Source of the DNA: Microbulbifer pacificus
GTDB taxonomy: Bacteria; Pseudomonadota; Gammaproteobacteria; Pseudomonadales; Cellvibrionaceae
Length of the DNA stretch: 64,000 nt
NCBI RefSeq assembly: GCF_033723955.1
Contig: NZ_CP137555.1
Span: 807,001-871,000, forward strand
Reading direction: 5' to 3'
Numbering within the stretch: the stretch's first letter is position 1; each line of letters begins with the position of its first letter. The notes under the pieces were generated by a model, which was not told where the DNA came from, searched no databases, and saw only the letters and a program-made list of their open reading frames with translations. Below, in pieces: positions 54,194-62,310 of this stretch. The position numbers and the translations under genes were made by a program.

Positions 54194-54223
54194 AAAAAGG
54201 GACTGAAAATTCAGTCCCTTTTT
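54194..54223. terminator. Bidirectional Rho-independent terminator
   Basis: A perfect stem (AAAAAGGGACTGA 54194-54206 with TCAGTCCCTTTTT 54211-54223) and loop AAAT lie between the convergent acyl-CoA dehydrogenase and M20 peptidase genes, with A and T tracts suited to both directions. Confidence 0.92.
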
Positions 54224-54250
54224 CTTAGAGAAAACGCCGTGGCGAAAGAT

Positions 54251-55822
54251 CTACAGATTCGAAATCTCGATCATCATCGCCGTGTACATTTTCAGGTTCA
54301 GGCGCATCTGATCCACGCTGATGAACTCATGCTCTGAATGACCGGTATAGGCCTTGTCCGGCATTGACGGGCCGAAGCTCACCGCATTGGGCAGCAGCTT
54401 GGCATTGGTGGAGCCGCCGATGGCTACCGGGCCTGCGTCCGCGATACCGGTGAAGTGACGGAATACCTGCAGCAGCGGTTCTACTTGCGGCGCATTATCC
54501 GCGCGGTAGGGCTCGCCCAGATGCACGCCCACATCGGCCATCTGGATACCGGTTTTCTTCTGCCAGCTGTCGATGGCGCTGTGGATCTGTTGATCCAGCA
54601 GCTCGGCAGTCTTGCCGGTGGGACGGCGCAGGTTCAGGTGGCTGGTCAGCCCCTTGTCGGTGACTTTTACCATGGTCAGGGCGCCGGTCATCGGTCCCAT
54701 GAAGTCATCGCTGTAGGCGATATCGCCAAACTGCTCGGCGGTGATGCCGGTGCCAATCAGGTCGTTGATGTAGCGCACCGTGGCACCGGCGGCGTTGGCC
54801 GGCCAATCGTAATTACCCAACGCATCCGCCAGGAAGGCAATGGCATTGATACCGTGTTGCGGTTCGGAACTGTGGGTGGCCACGCCGCGGGCAGTGATTT
54901 CCAGCACGCCGTCCTTATGCGCGAACTCGAACTTCACCTGCGGGTTATTTGCCGCGCGGGCGCGAATAGACTTTTCCAGAGCTGCGCTCGGGTTGACGAT
55001 ACTGGCATGGGCCTCGTCCGGCACCTGGCTGCCAAAATAGCCGCCGTGGAAGTCGCTCAGGTAAGGCTTGTTCTTGTCCGCCACCGGTACCTCGGCAAAG
55101 GTCGCGCGGATTTCACTCCAGCCCTTCTCTGCCGTCACCACCGGGTAATCCGCGTCGATGGTGATGTTGTAGGTAGGCATGTCGTAATCTTTCAGGAACG
55201 CCTGCAGGGGCGCCCAGTCAGATTCCTCACCCAGGTAGACAATCAGTTCCACGCGCCGCTGCATGGGCACGCCCTTGTCCTTGATCGCCTTCATCGCATA
55301 AAGCGCGGTGGCGATCGCACCCTTGTCGTCCTCGCTGCCGCGGGCGATCAGCTTGCCCGGCTCGCTGGTGCGATCCAGCTCGAACGGGCTCTTCTGCCAC
55401 TTGGCCGGATTGGCCGGCTGCACATCGCCGTGGGTGACAATACCGATCTTCTCCTCACCCTGGCCCAGTGCCACGATCACCACGTAGCCGTGGTCCTGGC
55501 ACTCCAGCCCCAGCCCCTTGGCCGTGTCGCACAGGGAGCTTTTGAAACCGGTGAACTCGGGGTTCTGCTCCAGCGGCAGGTCTTCCCGCGCCACCGTCTT
55601 GAACTGCACCAACTCGGCGAGGGTGTCGGTCATCGCCGCTTCGTAGCGTTCCACCGCATAGTCCGCGGTGTTCTGTGCCACCGGCGAAACATTTGCCACC
55701 GCGGCCAGCGGACAGAGCAACAGCGGAACCGCAATCCGCGCAATATTGGATCGGAATTTCACAGGGCACTCCATAGTTGAAAGGAAAGGGTTCAGGGAAA
55801 AGAGGTCGGAGAAAGGTCGCAT
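54251..55822 (-). CDS. Secreted M20-family metallopeptidase
   Basis: The zinc-peptidase fold shows the metal-site sequence GIVTHGDVQPA, the second ligand pair ARGSEDDKG and LGEESDW, the IDADYP aspartate, and the C-terminal TGHSEHEF histidine. It resembles the M20 dipeptidase/carboxypeptidase group, including PepV-like and CNDP-type enzymes, with a normal lid domain in between. The start at 55822 is favoured by a strong GGAGGG site four bases upstream, but it gives an unusually long charged segment before the signal-peptide core (RIAVPLLLCPLAAVANV); the ATG at 55774 would give a typical signal peptide but has no ribosome site. Export to the periplasm is likely in either case. Confidence 0.87.
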   Translation of the reverse strand: MRPFSDLFSLNPFLSTMECPVKFRSNIARIAVPLLLCPLAAVANVSPVAQNTADYAVERYEAAMTDTLAELVQFKTVAREDLPLEQNPEFTGFKSSLCDTAKGLGLECQDHGYVVIVALGQGEEKIGIVTHGDVQPANPAKWQKSPFELDRTSEPGKLIARGSEDDKGAIATALYAMKAIKDKGVPMQRRVELIVYLGEESDWAPLQAFLKDYDMPTYNITIDADYPVVTAEKGWSEIRATFAEVPVADKNKPYLSDFHGGYFGSQVPDEAHASIVNPSAALEKSIRARAANNPQVKFEFAHKDGVLEITARGVATHSSEPQHGINAIAFLADALGNYDWPANAAGATVRYINDLIGTGITAEQFGDIAYSDDFMGPMTGALTMVKVTDKGLTSHLNLRRPTGKTAELLDQQIHSAIDSWQKKTGIQMADVGVHLGEPYRADNAPQVEPLLQVFRHFTGIADAGPVAIGGSTNAKLLPNAVSFGPSMPDKAYTGHSEHEFISVDQMRLNLKMYTAMMIEISNL

Positions 55823-56028
55823 TGTACCCTCCCACCGGCGCCAAATCCCGCCCAGCGCGGCGCGGCGACGGCCAGCTGCGATCTACCGATGATTATGTCC
55901 GGCAAGCCCGGGTAAGACACGGGCCCAGAAAGTACCGAGATGCGCAACTGCTTGCCGGCTGATGGCCATCCCAGAAAAAGGGTTCTACCTTCAGTTATTC
56001 ATACGCTGACGTTTAAGGGTGGTTGGAG

Positions 56029-56583
56029 ATGACGGTCGAGATTGGCAACAATTTCACCAGGGGAACAGAAGCATTCCGCTTTCATGCGCGGGCCAAACTG
56101 TTTCTTGAGGGTTTTGGTTTTCAACTTGTGAGCGACCCATCTGCGATATCAAGCCCTTACCAGCAAACCCGGGCGATATACAGTTCCAGGTCGGGGCTGT
56201 TTATCGGTATTTGGTTTGAACCTGCGGATAGCAATTCCGCATGTATTAACTTCGGAAGAAGATGGTCGGCAGACAAGGTGGGCTTCGCGTTATCAAACTT
56301 TTATTCAAAGTTCGTCGCAAAATATGATTTTGACTTACCAGAGCTATATCAACTCGGCTATGGAGATCAGATAGATAAAACAATCCTCCAAGTCAGTGAT
56401 GATATTGAGCGCACGTTAGTGCCTGTATTGGAAGAAATTGACTTGGACACACTAGTCAAACTGGAAGAAGCACCTGGCGGAGCCCAGGAGTGGGCCAGAG
56501 GGTGGTTCGGCACCTACTTGGGCGACCATGTCGAAATAAGTAAATTTGATGCGAATTTTCTTCGCCGCGGCCACAAGGTGTAA
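56029..56583 (+). CDS. Hypothetical protein in an AT-rich accessory patch (184 aa)
   Basis: No family was recognised. The product is soluble, acidic and mixed alpha/beta: FRFHARAKLFLEGFGFQL, then SSRSGLFIGIWFEPADSNSACINFGRRWS, then FDLPELYQLGYGDQIDKTILQVSDDIERTLVPVLEEI. The last part reads like a helical domain of a small immunity-like or DUF protein. The ATG at 56029 is preferred because GGTGG lies about seven bases upstream. Base composition is lower in GC than flanking genes, and a palindromic GGGGTCAGA-type repeat follows the stop, so this gene was probably acquired. Confidence 0.6.
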   Translation: MTVEIGNNFTRGTEAFRFHARAKLFLEGFGFQLVSDPSAISSPYQQTRAIYSSRSGLFIGIWFEPADSNSACINFGRRWSADKVGFALSNFYSKFVAKYDFDLPELYQLGYGDQIDKTILQVSDDIERTLVPVLEEIDLDTLVKLEEAPGGAQEWARGWFGTYLGDHVEISKFDANFLRRGHKV

Positions 56584-56593
56584 TTGGCAGTGA

Positions 56594-56676
56594 AATAAAT
56601 GGGGTCAGATCAACACTTTGGCATCACACACCTTCGACTGAATTAATACCATAAAGATGATCTACCCCCATTTATT
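56594..56676. repeat. REP-like palindrome with GGGGTCAGA arms
   Basis: AATAAATGGGGTCAGATCA (56594-56612) and its near-complement at 56658-56676 (TGATCTACCCCCATTTATT) form 19-base arms around a 45-base centre. A further half-copy, CCCCATTTAAT, follows at 56680-56690. Sequences of this kind accompany REP-associated tyrosine transposases in many bacteria; none is present here. Confidence 0.7.
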
Positions 56677-56718
56677 CAACCCCATTTAATAACCATTTGT
56701 TTTCTCAACAGTACCAAT

Positions 56719-57097
56719 CTATTCTCGAACTGGTTTCAATTGTGCATTTTCCAAGATGGCTTTCCATTTGAAAAACAGTAAGCCTGATGTCATTAAAAAC
56801 CAAAGCACACCAAAAACAACAACTTCAAACTTTAAAGATAAAGCATTTCTAATTGCAAAATAGTTAAATATTACATATGCACTTATTAACAAAAAAAGCT
56901 TAACCCTGCATACACCGGCGTGAGAGAAAAAAGTCAACTCTAACGATTCCTCTTCCCCCAACAATCAGTATCCAAGGAGGGCGTGCAAGCCACTCCCCAT
57001 CAAAGGTCCACCCATATAATTCTTGTTTATATACAGCACCACACCCAATACAGGCGTAAGAATTAAAAAAGCCAACCCTCTCATAATACCCCGCCAA
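56719..57097 (-). pseudogene. Small two-helix membrane protein, apparently frameshifted
   Basis: Two overlapping short frames on the minus strand look like halves of one gene. The first (57097-56900) reads YYERVGFFNSYACIGCGAVY, then WLARPPWILIVGGRG, then VRVDFF before running into an unrelated end. The second (ending 56719) continues with SHAGVCRVKLFLLISAYVIF and a second membrane helix, LWFLMTSGLLFFKW. Moving back one base at the run of six T residues (plus-strand A6 at 56927-56932) joins them into a protein of about 115 residues with an N-terminal C-x2-C motif and two C-terminal membrane helices. A sequencing error, a real mutation or programmed slippage are all possible. The function is unknown. 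Confidence 0.5.
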
Positions 57098-57162
57098 AAC
57101 ATATCAATCGACTAGAATACCGGGGACCTGCCAAGCCGACCCTTTTATCCTTTCCCGCCATC

Positions 57163-57387
57163 TTATTTTTTCTTGCCTGAAACAGAAAAAGCATCAAAAA
57201 ATTTCCGAAACACCCACCCTATAACAGCATAAAATATGATCATTACCGAAAAAAACACCCACTTGGGAACCTGTTGACCTTTAGCATCGTAGCAACTTGA
57301 AATCAAATCGCTCACGCAGGCAAATAATACTAATGCTAAAGCCAACAAAGCGACTGAAACGATTTTATTTTTTACCTTTTTCGTCAC
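57163..57387 (-). CDS. Small two-helix membrane protein (74 aa)
   Basis: The product has a basic N-terminus (TKKVKNK), a first membrane helix (IVSVALLALALVLFACV), a short loop with a cysteine (LISSCYDAKGQQVP), a second helix (WVFFSVMIIFYAVIGWVF) and a basic C-terminus (SGKKK). It starts at a GTG with AGGA only a few bases upstream, so the start is uncertain. No family was recognised. It lies in the AT-rich patch with other small unknown genes. Confidence 0.5.
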   Translation of the reverse strand: MTKKVKNKIVSVALLALALVLFACVSDLISSCYDAKGQQVPKWVFFSVMIIFYAVIGWVFRKFFDAFSVSGKKK

Positions 57388-57534
57388 AGTCCTGAGCCGC
57401 CATTAACAATTCAAAAATCACATCCCGCCCCCTTTACGCATATTTGACGCAGCAGCGCCATTCCAAGTATTGGCATGCAAGGGCACAGTCAAACTGAAAC
57501 GAAAAACAAATGGGGCCACCCAATTATTAAAATA

Positions 57535-58035
57535 TCACTCCAACGAAACAAATACCGGATGCTCAGGAACAATTAACACTTTACCAATGGTGTCAATATC
57601 ATCTATGTTGCCAACCTTCCGATAGCCATTTTCAGAACTACAACTCAACCTGGAATATTTTTTCTGCAATTCCCCTCCGCCGTATTCAACACCTGACATA
57701 TCAACCCATCCATCATTAGTTTCCCGCAATTTGTATATTGGCAAACGGAGAGTTGGCACTTTGGAAATAACATTCCATTTACCAGAATCGGCACTCAAGA
57801 CCAGCAAGGTACAACCTCCGCTCCCGCACCAGTCACCAGTTAAAAAAACAAGAGCCTCATCATCACCATCATTATTTAAATCTTCGAAACCAATAGAGTA
57901 CACAGTCCCGGAAGCAACGCCGTACTCTTTTAATGAATTAGCCACCTCAACATCACGACCTTTATCACCTGCGTTATTCTTTGCAACAAGGGAGGCGAAT
58001 AAAAATATACATATAAACACAGATAAAATACGCAT
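57535..58035 (-). CDS. Secreted protein of unknown function with an acidic Asp/Asn loop
   Basis: The 166-residue product starts at an ATG with GGGA eight bases upstream and has a signal peptide (RILSVFICIFLFASLVA). The mature part reads as beta sandwich: GFEDLNNDGDDEALVFLTGDWCGSGGCTLLVLSADSGKW, then SKVPTLRLPIYKLRETNDGW. LNNDGDDEAL looks like a calcium or FG-GAP-type loop and GDWCGSGGC a disulfide pair. No function is assigned; the pattern is seen in scattered bacterial lipoproteins and secreted proteins. Low GC agrees with acquisition alongside its neighbours. Confidence 0.6.
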   Translation of the reverse strand: MRILSVFICIFLFASLVAKNNAGDKGRDVEVANSLKEYGVASGTVYSIGFEDLNNDGDDEALVFLTGDWCGSGGCTLLVLSADSGKWNVISKVPTLRLPIYKLRETNDGWVDMSGVEYGGGELQKKYSRLSCSSENGYRKVGNIDDIDTIGKVLIVPEHPVFVSLE

Positions 58036-58121
58036 CAGAAAAATCCCATCAACGCTAGCACATTGCTTCCATAGTTAACGTCGGACTGACCCTGCACCAG
58101 CCCCACATTCCCGCACAAAAA

Positions 58122-58964
58122 TTACAACTGCTGCCGCGCCTGCTCCTGTTTCAGTTGCGCCACTGCTTCCTGCATCGTAGCCACCCAATAGCGGTCCGGG
58201 TGTGCCGCCAGGTGGTCCAGCAGCGCGCGATGTGACTCGGACGAAACGCTAATGTAATCACCGCCCACGCCGTGAAACATAAAGCTCACCAGGCTGCGGC
58301 CTTCCCGCGCCGCTTCCACTACGGCGATCAGTTCCTCTGCGGTTTTTTCGGCACCGTCGAAGGACGCCAACCGGTAAAAGTCGCCATCACTTATCGGATG
58401 CTGGCCGTCCGCGGAAAACAGCCGCGCCGCCGGCACCAGTTTTTTCAACTCCGGTATCACGTCCTCACCGCCCGCGGTCATGTCGCCGCAGGGATAGGCG
58501 AAGGTGTGCTGTTCCCGACCATCAATGGCCTTGAGCATACTGTTGGTGGCCTGTACCTCGTCCACAAACTGTTCCAGGGTGTACTGATCCAGGTCCTGCC
58601 AGGGTTTGACCCAGCTGCGATTGGACAGGGATTTGCGGCAGGGGTGGTAAAGCATGTGGTTGCCGAGCTCGTGCCCATGCTGGGCGGCACGGCGCCACTC
58701 GTGCAGGCGCATTCGGATGGAGGGACGCGCACCGCTGAGGTAAAAAGTTCCGGGAAGTTTGCGCTCGTTCAGCTGCGGAATAGCGATATCGAGGTGGGAG
58801 TCCAGGGCATCGTCGTAGGTGAGGACCACAGCCACTTCGGCACCGCCAGGCCAGGGAGAATGCTTTTCGGTGGCAATCGCGGGCGCGATTAATATCCATG
58901 CGAAAATCGCGAGCAATACGGACTTTCGAGCGCGGAGAAACCTCCTGAGTGGTCGAAAAAACAT
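58122..58964 (-). CDS. Polysaccharide deacetylase (NodB-type), secreted
   Basis: The 280-residue protein has an N-terminal signal or anchor (SVLLAIFAWILIAPAIA). The NodB domain has the metal and base residues VVLTYDDALDSHLDIAI (the D-D pair) and HGHELGNHMLYHPC (the H-x3-H type), plus TFAYPCGDMTAGGEDVIP and SFMFHGVGGD. It should remove acyl groups from an extracellular or periplasmic polysaccharide. The ATG at 58964 has GGGA upstream and begins the signal, while a longer frame to 59042 does not fit. It starts 34 bases after the sensor-kinase stop, so it probably belongs to the PepSY/response-regulator/kinase operon. Confidence 0.85.
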   Translation of the reverse strand: MFFRPLRRFLRARKSVLLAIFAWILIAPAIATEKHSPWPGGAEVAVVLTYDDALDSHLDIAIPQLNERKLPGTFYLSGARPSIRMRLHEWRRAAQHGHELGNHMLYHPCRKSLSNRSWVKPWQDLDQYTLEQFVDEVQATNSMLKAIDGREQHTFAYPCGDMTAGGEDVIPELKKLVPAARLFSADGQHPISDGDFYRLASFDGAEKTAEELIAVVEAAREGRSLVSFMFHGVGGDYISVSSESHRALLDHLAAHPDRYWVATMQEAVAQLKQEQARQQL

Positions 58965-58998
58965 AAAACATCCCTTTTTATTTTTGCGTTTTATCCGG

Positions 58999-60378
58999 TT
59001 ACAGCGCGACCCGCAGGGTGAGGCCTCCGAGATCTGCATCATCCCGTTCGGGCGGTGGCACTATGGCAATCTTGCCGTGGTAACTCTCCACAATATCCAC
59101 CACAACCGCAAGGCCGATGCCCTGCCCCTGCTGTTGCTGGTCCGCGCGCACTCCACGCTGGACCACCTGTCGCCACTGCTCCTCAGTGAGCCCCGGACCG
59201 TTGTCGGCGATGATCATTTCCAGCCCGCGCTGGTCACCGGTGTTGGCAATTTTTGCCAGCAGCTTGCCGCCGCCGTATTTGTAACCGTTGTCCAGCAGGT
59301 TGCCGAGCATTTCCATCAGGTCGCCCTCGTCGCCGTAGAACAGCACCGCGTCGTCACACAGCAACTCTGCATCCACGTGCTTGTGGCGGTACACCTTGTC
59401 CAGCGCGGTGAGCAGTTTCTCCGCGATGGGCTGCACTGCCACCCCGCGCAGGATGGATTTGGGTGAGCCGGCCACCGCGCGCTTCAGCTGGTAACTGATG
59501 ATGCCGTCCATGCGCTGCACCTGTTCCGCCAGCGCCGCCTGTGCGGACTGCGGGTCGGACGCCAGGTCCATGCCTTTCAATACCGCCAGTGGGGTTTTCA
59601 GGCTGTGGGCGAGATCGCCGAGGGTATGGCGGGTTTTATCCCGCTGGCGGCGCTCGTTTTCGATCAGCAGGTTGAGGTTATCGGTGAGCGGTACCAGCTC
59701 CCGCGGGAAGTTGCCCTGCAGGGTGTCACTGCCACCCTGCTGCATCTCCTGCAGCGCGCGAGTCACACCGCGCAGCGGCGCCAGCCCCCAGCGCAGCACC
59801 AGCAGTTGTACCGCAATCAGCGCCAGCGCACCGATACCCAGCCAGCGCCACAGGGTATCGCTGAACTGTTCGACCTGTGCGTGCAGCGGCGCCGCATCTT
59901 CCAGAATGACGAAGGTGAATAGCAGTTCCCTGTCCTCCAGTGCCCAGGCGATGCCCTGGCGGAAACTGCTGTAGCGGGTGGCAATTCCCGGCAAGCGGAT
60001 CTCGGCAAACGCCTGCTGCCCCTGGCGCAGCGGCAGCGGCAGCGGCATGGCGGAAAAATTGGGCAGGCTGACGGCGGACTGGGAGCGCCAGATCACCCGG
60101 CCGCGGGCATCCATCACCGCGCCGATCAGGCCGGAATCCGGCTGGTTGAAGCGCTGTTCACCAAGATTGAACGGCAAGTGCAGGCCGTCGCCATCCGGCT
60201 CCGCCACCACCAGCATGGTATAGATATACGCCTGTAGCTCGCGCGCCTTGGCCTCATCCAGGGAGGTGCGGTAGGCCCGCTCGAGCACCCCGGAGAGCAC
60301 CACCAGAAATACCAGCAGTACTAGGGTGGCCATCAGCGAGAGACGGCCCGACAGGGAGTGCAGCCAGCGAGTAAGCAA
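58999..60378 (-). CDS. PhoQ-like sensor histidine kinase
   Basis: The 459-residue kinase has a first membrane helix (residues about 14-36), a periplasmic sensor of about 140 residues, a second helix (about 178-197), a HAMP segment, a dimerisation domain with the phosphorylated H258 in GDLAHSLKTPLAVLKG, and a C-terminal ATPase domain (N box EMLGNLLDNGYKYGGGK, G1 box IADNGPGL, G2 GQGIGLAVVVDIVESY). The sequence around H258 resembles PhoQ-type kinases. It starts at a TTG a few bases after the regulator stop, with GGTGAG as ribosome site, so the two are coupled. The stimulus is unknown; divalent cations or antimicrobial peptides are known stimuli of PhoQ relatives. Confidence 0.88.
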   Translation of the reverse strand: MLTRWLHSLSGRLSLMATLVLLVFLVVLSGVLERAYRTSLDEAKARELQAYIYTMLVVAEPDGDGLHLPFNLGEQRFNQPDSGLIGAVMDARGRVIWRSQSAVSLPNFSAMPLPLPLRQGQQAFAEIRLPGIATRYSSFRQGIAWALEDRELLFTFVILEDAAPLHAQVEQFSDTLWRWLGIGALALIAVQLLVLRWGLAPLRGVTRALQEMQQGGSDTLQGNFPRELVPLTDNLNLLIENERRQRDKTRHTLGDLAHSLKTPLAVLKGMDLASDPQSAQAALAEQVQRMDGIISYQLKRAVAGSPKSILRGVAVQPIAEKLLTALDKVYRHKHVDAELLCDDAVLFYGDEGDLMEMLGNLLDNGYKYGGGKLLAKIANTGDQRGLEMIIADNGPGLTEEQWRQVVQRGVRADQQQQGQGIGLAVVVDIVESYHGKIAIVPPPERDDADLGGLTLRVAL

Positions 60379-60382
60379 TGAT

Positions 60383-61057
60383 TCAGCTCACCGCGGAAAA
60401 GCGATAGCCGCGCCCGCGCAGGGTCTCGATGGGTTTCACCCCGCCGGCAGCATCCAGTTTCTTGCGCAGGCGGCCGATAAACACCTCGATCACGTTGCTG
60501 TCGCGGTCGCAGTCCTGCTCGTAGATGTGTTCGGTAAGAGTGGTTTTCGACACCACTTCATCCGGGTGCAGCATCAGGTACTCGAGCACCTTGTACTCGA
60601 AGGAAGTGAGTTCCAGCTCACTGCCGGAGACCTTAACCCGCTGGGCACTGGTGTCCAGCTCGATGGGGCCGGCATTGATGGTGGGAGAGGAAAACCCTGC
60701 GGAGCGGCGCACCAGGGCATTCAGTCGCGCCAGCAGTTCCTCGGTGTGGAACGGCTTGGTGAGATAGTCGTCGCCGCCCGCTTCCAGGCCGCGCACCCGC
60801 TCCTGCCAGTGGCCTCGCGCGGTGAGGATCAGGATCGGAAAATGACGCCCTTCCTTGCGCAGGGTTTCGATCACGGCAATACCGTCAATTTTCGGCAGGC
60901 CGAGATCCATTACCGCCACGTCGTAGGGGTACTCGCGCCCGAGGTACAGGGCCTCTTCGCCGTCCGGGGCTTCGTCCACGGTGTAACCGGCCTTGCGCAG
61001 GGATGTCGCCAGCTGTTCCCGCAGGGCGAATTCGTCTTCCACCAGCAGTGCGCGCAT
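60383..61057 (-). CDS. PhoP-like OmpR-family response regulator
   Basis: The 224-residue regulator has a receiver domain (phosphorylated D51 in VAVMDLGLPK, T79 region ILILTARG, K101 region YLTKPF) and an OmpR-type winged-helix DNA-binding domain (LTSFEYKVLEYLMLHPDEVVSKTTLTEHIYEQ, and VFIGRLRKKLD ending RGRGYRFS). It most resembles PhoP/QseB regulators. The ATG at 61057 has GAGGAA just upstream; the frame to 61234 is upstream extension. Its partner kinase follows, and a PepSY gene precedes it by 46 bases. Confidence 0.93.
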   Translation of the reverse strand: MRALLVEDEFALREQLATSLRKAGYTVDEAPDGEEALYLGREYPYDVAVMDLGLPKIDGIAVIETLRKEGRHFPILILTARGHWQERVRGLEAGGDDYLTKPFHTEELLARLNALVRRSAGFSSPTINAGPIELDTSAQRVKVSGSELELTSFEYKVLEYLMLHPDEVVSKTTLTEHIYEQDCDRDSNVIEVFIGRLRKKLDAAGGVKPIETLRGRGYRFSAVS

Positions 61058-61103
61058 AAAAATTCCTCTATTGCTTTTGTGTGGAGCGCCAACCCAGCCA
61101 GCG

Positions 61104-61505
61104 TCAGCCGGAGATCTGTCCGGTCTCTTTATCCACGTACACCACATAGACCTGGCTTTTGTCGGAAAGTCCCTTGACCCGATACATGGTGCGGCCGTTG
61201 CGCTGCACTTCGCTGATTGCCAGGATCTTGCCACCGTAGCGGCGCTTTACCAGGGACGCCGCCTGATCGCGGGAAATCCCCTTGTTCTGCACGCGGACGG
61301 CAGCCAGCGGCTCCACCTTGCCGGCGTGGCGCTCAAGCTGGATCCGCGGCAGCGGATTCCGCTCCACATGGTGTCCTCCAACCTGCACACCACCGACTGC
61401 GGGCCCAGCGTACAACGGCGCGGCCAGCAGTGCCGCCAGCAGGCCGGTCACCAGTAGCATCGCCGCCTTTACCTTTGCGGCCCTGGGGGTAGCGGGAAGT
61501 ATCAC
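61104..61505 (-). CDS. PepSY-domain secreted protein
   Basis: The 133-residue product has a signal peptide (AMLLVTGLLAALLAAPLYA), a basic linker, and a C-terminal PepSY domain (SRDQAASLVKRRYGGKILAISEVQRNGRTMYRVKGL, then VYVVYVDKETGQISG). PepSY proteins often sit with two-component systems and are thought to modulate envelope proteases or kinases. The GTG at 61505 has AGGAG seven bases upstream. It precedes the response regulator by 46 bases and is probably the first gene of the four-gene operon. Confidence 0.88.
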   Translation of the reverse strand: MILPATPRAAKVKAAMLLVTGLLAALLAAPLYAGPAVGGVQVGGHHVERNPLPRIQLERHAGKVEPLAAVRVQNKGISRDQAASLVKRRYGGKILAISEVQRNGRTMYRVKGLSDKSQVYVVYVDKETGQISG

Positions 61506-61578
61506 AATGCAGCTCCTGTTATTCCGAAAGCAGTGACCCGTGAATACCGGTGACTTTCTGTGATTTCCGTCATTGCCA

Positions 61579-62160
61579 TCACAGTACCGGCGTCACATCT
61601 ACGCGAACCCGGATTCTATCCCCAGGATGCTGGTTGGTGCGAATCAGAAATATCTGGCCGTTGTACTGGTAGTTCACATCGTAACCTACCAGCTCCCGGC
61701 GGGTGCTGACCTGATCCACCACCTGGCAGCGCTGTTCGGTGCCGTACTGTACCGGCGCGCTACCGCGACTGACGGCATTGCCGATCATCGCACCGACGGC
61801 AGCACCGGCCACCATACCGGCACCCTTGTTGCCAGAGTGATAGTGGCCGTGGCGGCCCCAGCCGTGACGGTAGCCGCGGGCGGCATCGCGGCCGACGGCT
61901 GCGCCGATCAGGCCACCGATGATGGTGCCGGCGGGGGACGGCTGTTGATAGGCAACGGTCTGGTCCCAGCACTGGGTGCGGGGCTCCACCACCTGGATGT
62001 CGTTGTAAATTGGGGTCACGGAAGTGACGGGGGCGTAATCATAGCCATCGTTCGGGTAGTAACCGCTATCGCCGGCGGCGACCTGGGCACTTACACCCAG
62101 CAGGCAGGCGGAGAGGCCGATCAGCCCCAGCTGTTTGCGAAGAATATGAATCTTGATCAT
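61579..62160 (-). CDS. Glycine-zipper (17 kDa antigen-like) envelope protein
   Basis: The 193-residue protein has a signal peptide (LGLIGLSACLLGVSAQVAA), then a glycine-zipper segment with two hydrophobic glycine-rich stretches (AGTIIGGLIGAAVGRDAARG and GAGMVAGAAVGAMIGNAVSRG) around a histidine-rich turn (HGWGRHGHYHSG), and a C-terminal beta region (YDVNYQYNGQIFLIRTNQHPGDRIRVRVDVTPVL). This is the rickettsial 17 kDa surface antigen family, often stress-induced envelope proteins. The ATG at 62160 has GGGAG eight bases upstream. A CCTGAA direct repeat about 80 bases upstream is a candidate site for the neighbouring response regulator. Confidence 0.88.
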   Translation of the reverse strand: MIKIHILRKQLGLIGLSACLLGVSAQVAAGDSGYYPNDGYDYAPVTSVTPIYNDIQVVEPRTQCWDQTVAYQQPSPAGTIIGGLIGAAVGRDAARGYRHGWGRHGHYHSGNKGAGMVAGAAVGAMIGNAVSRGSAPVQYGTEQRCQVVDQVSTRRELVGYDVNYQYNGQIFLIRTNQHPGDRIRVRVDVTPVL

Positions 62161-62238
62161 GTTACGTGCTCCCTGAGACCCGGATCGGGCGTCTTTCTCT
62201 GGTTTTTACAACCTATGGGAGCACTTTAGGGCGGGTTG

Positions 62239-62255
62239 CCTGAATCTTTCCTGAA
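62239..62255 (-). promoter_or_regulatory. Direct repeat, candidate OmpR/PhoP-family operator
   Basis: On the minus strand TTCAGG-N5-TTCAGG repeats with an 11-base period (plus strand CCTGAA at 62239-62244 and 62250-62255). Tandem half-sites one helical turn apart are typical for OmpR/PhoB-type regulators, and such a regulator is encoded 1.2 kb downstream in the same direction. The site lies about 80 bases before the glycine-zipper gene. Confidence 0.4.
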
Positions 62256-62310
62256 CTGGGGGGAACTTTTGGCCCGCCATACACGGATGTCGGTGGCTCA
62301 GGCCGGCGCG

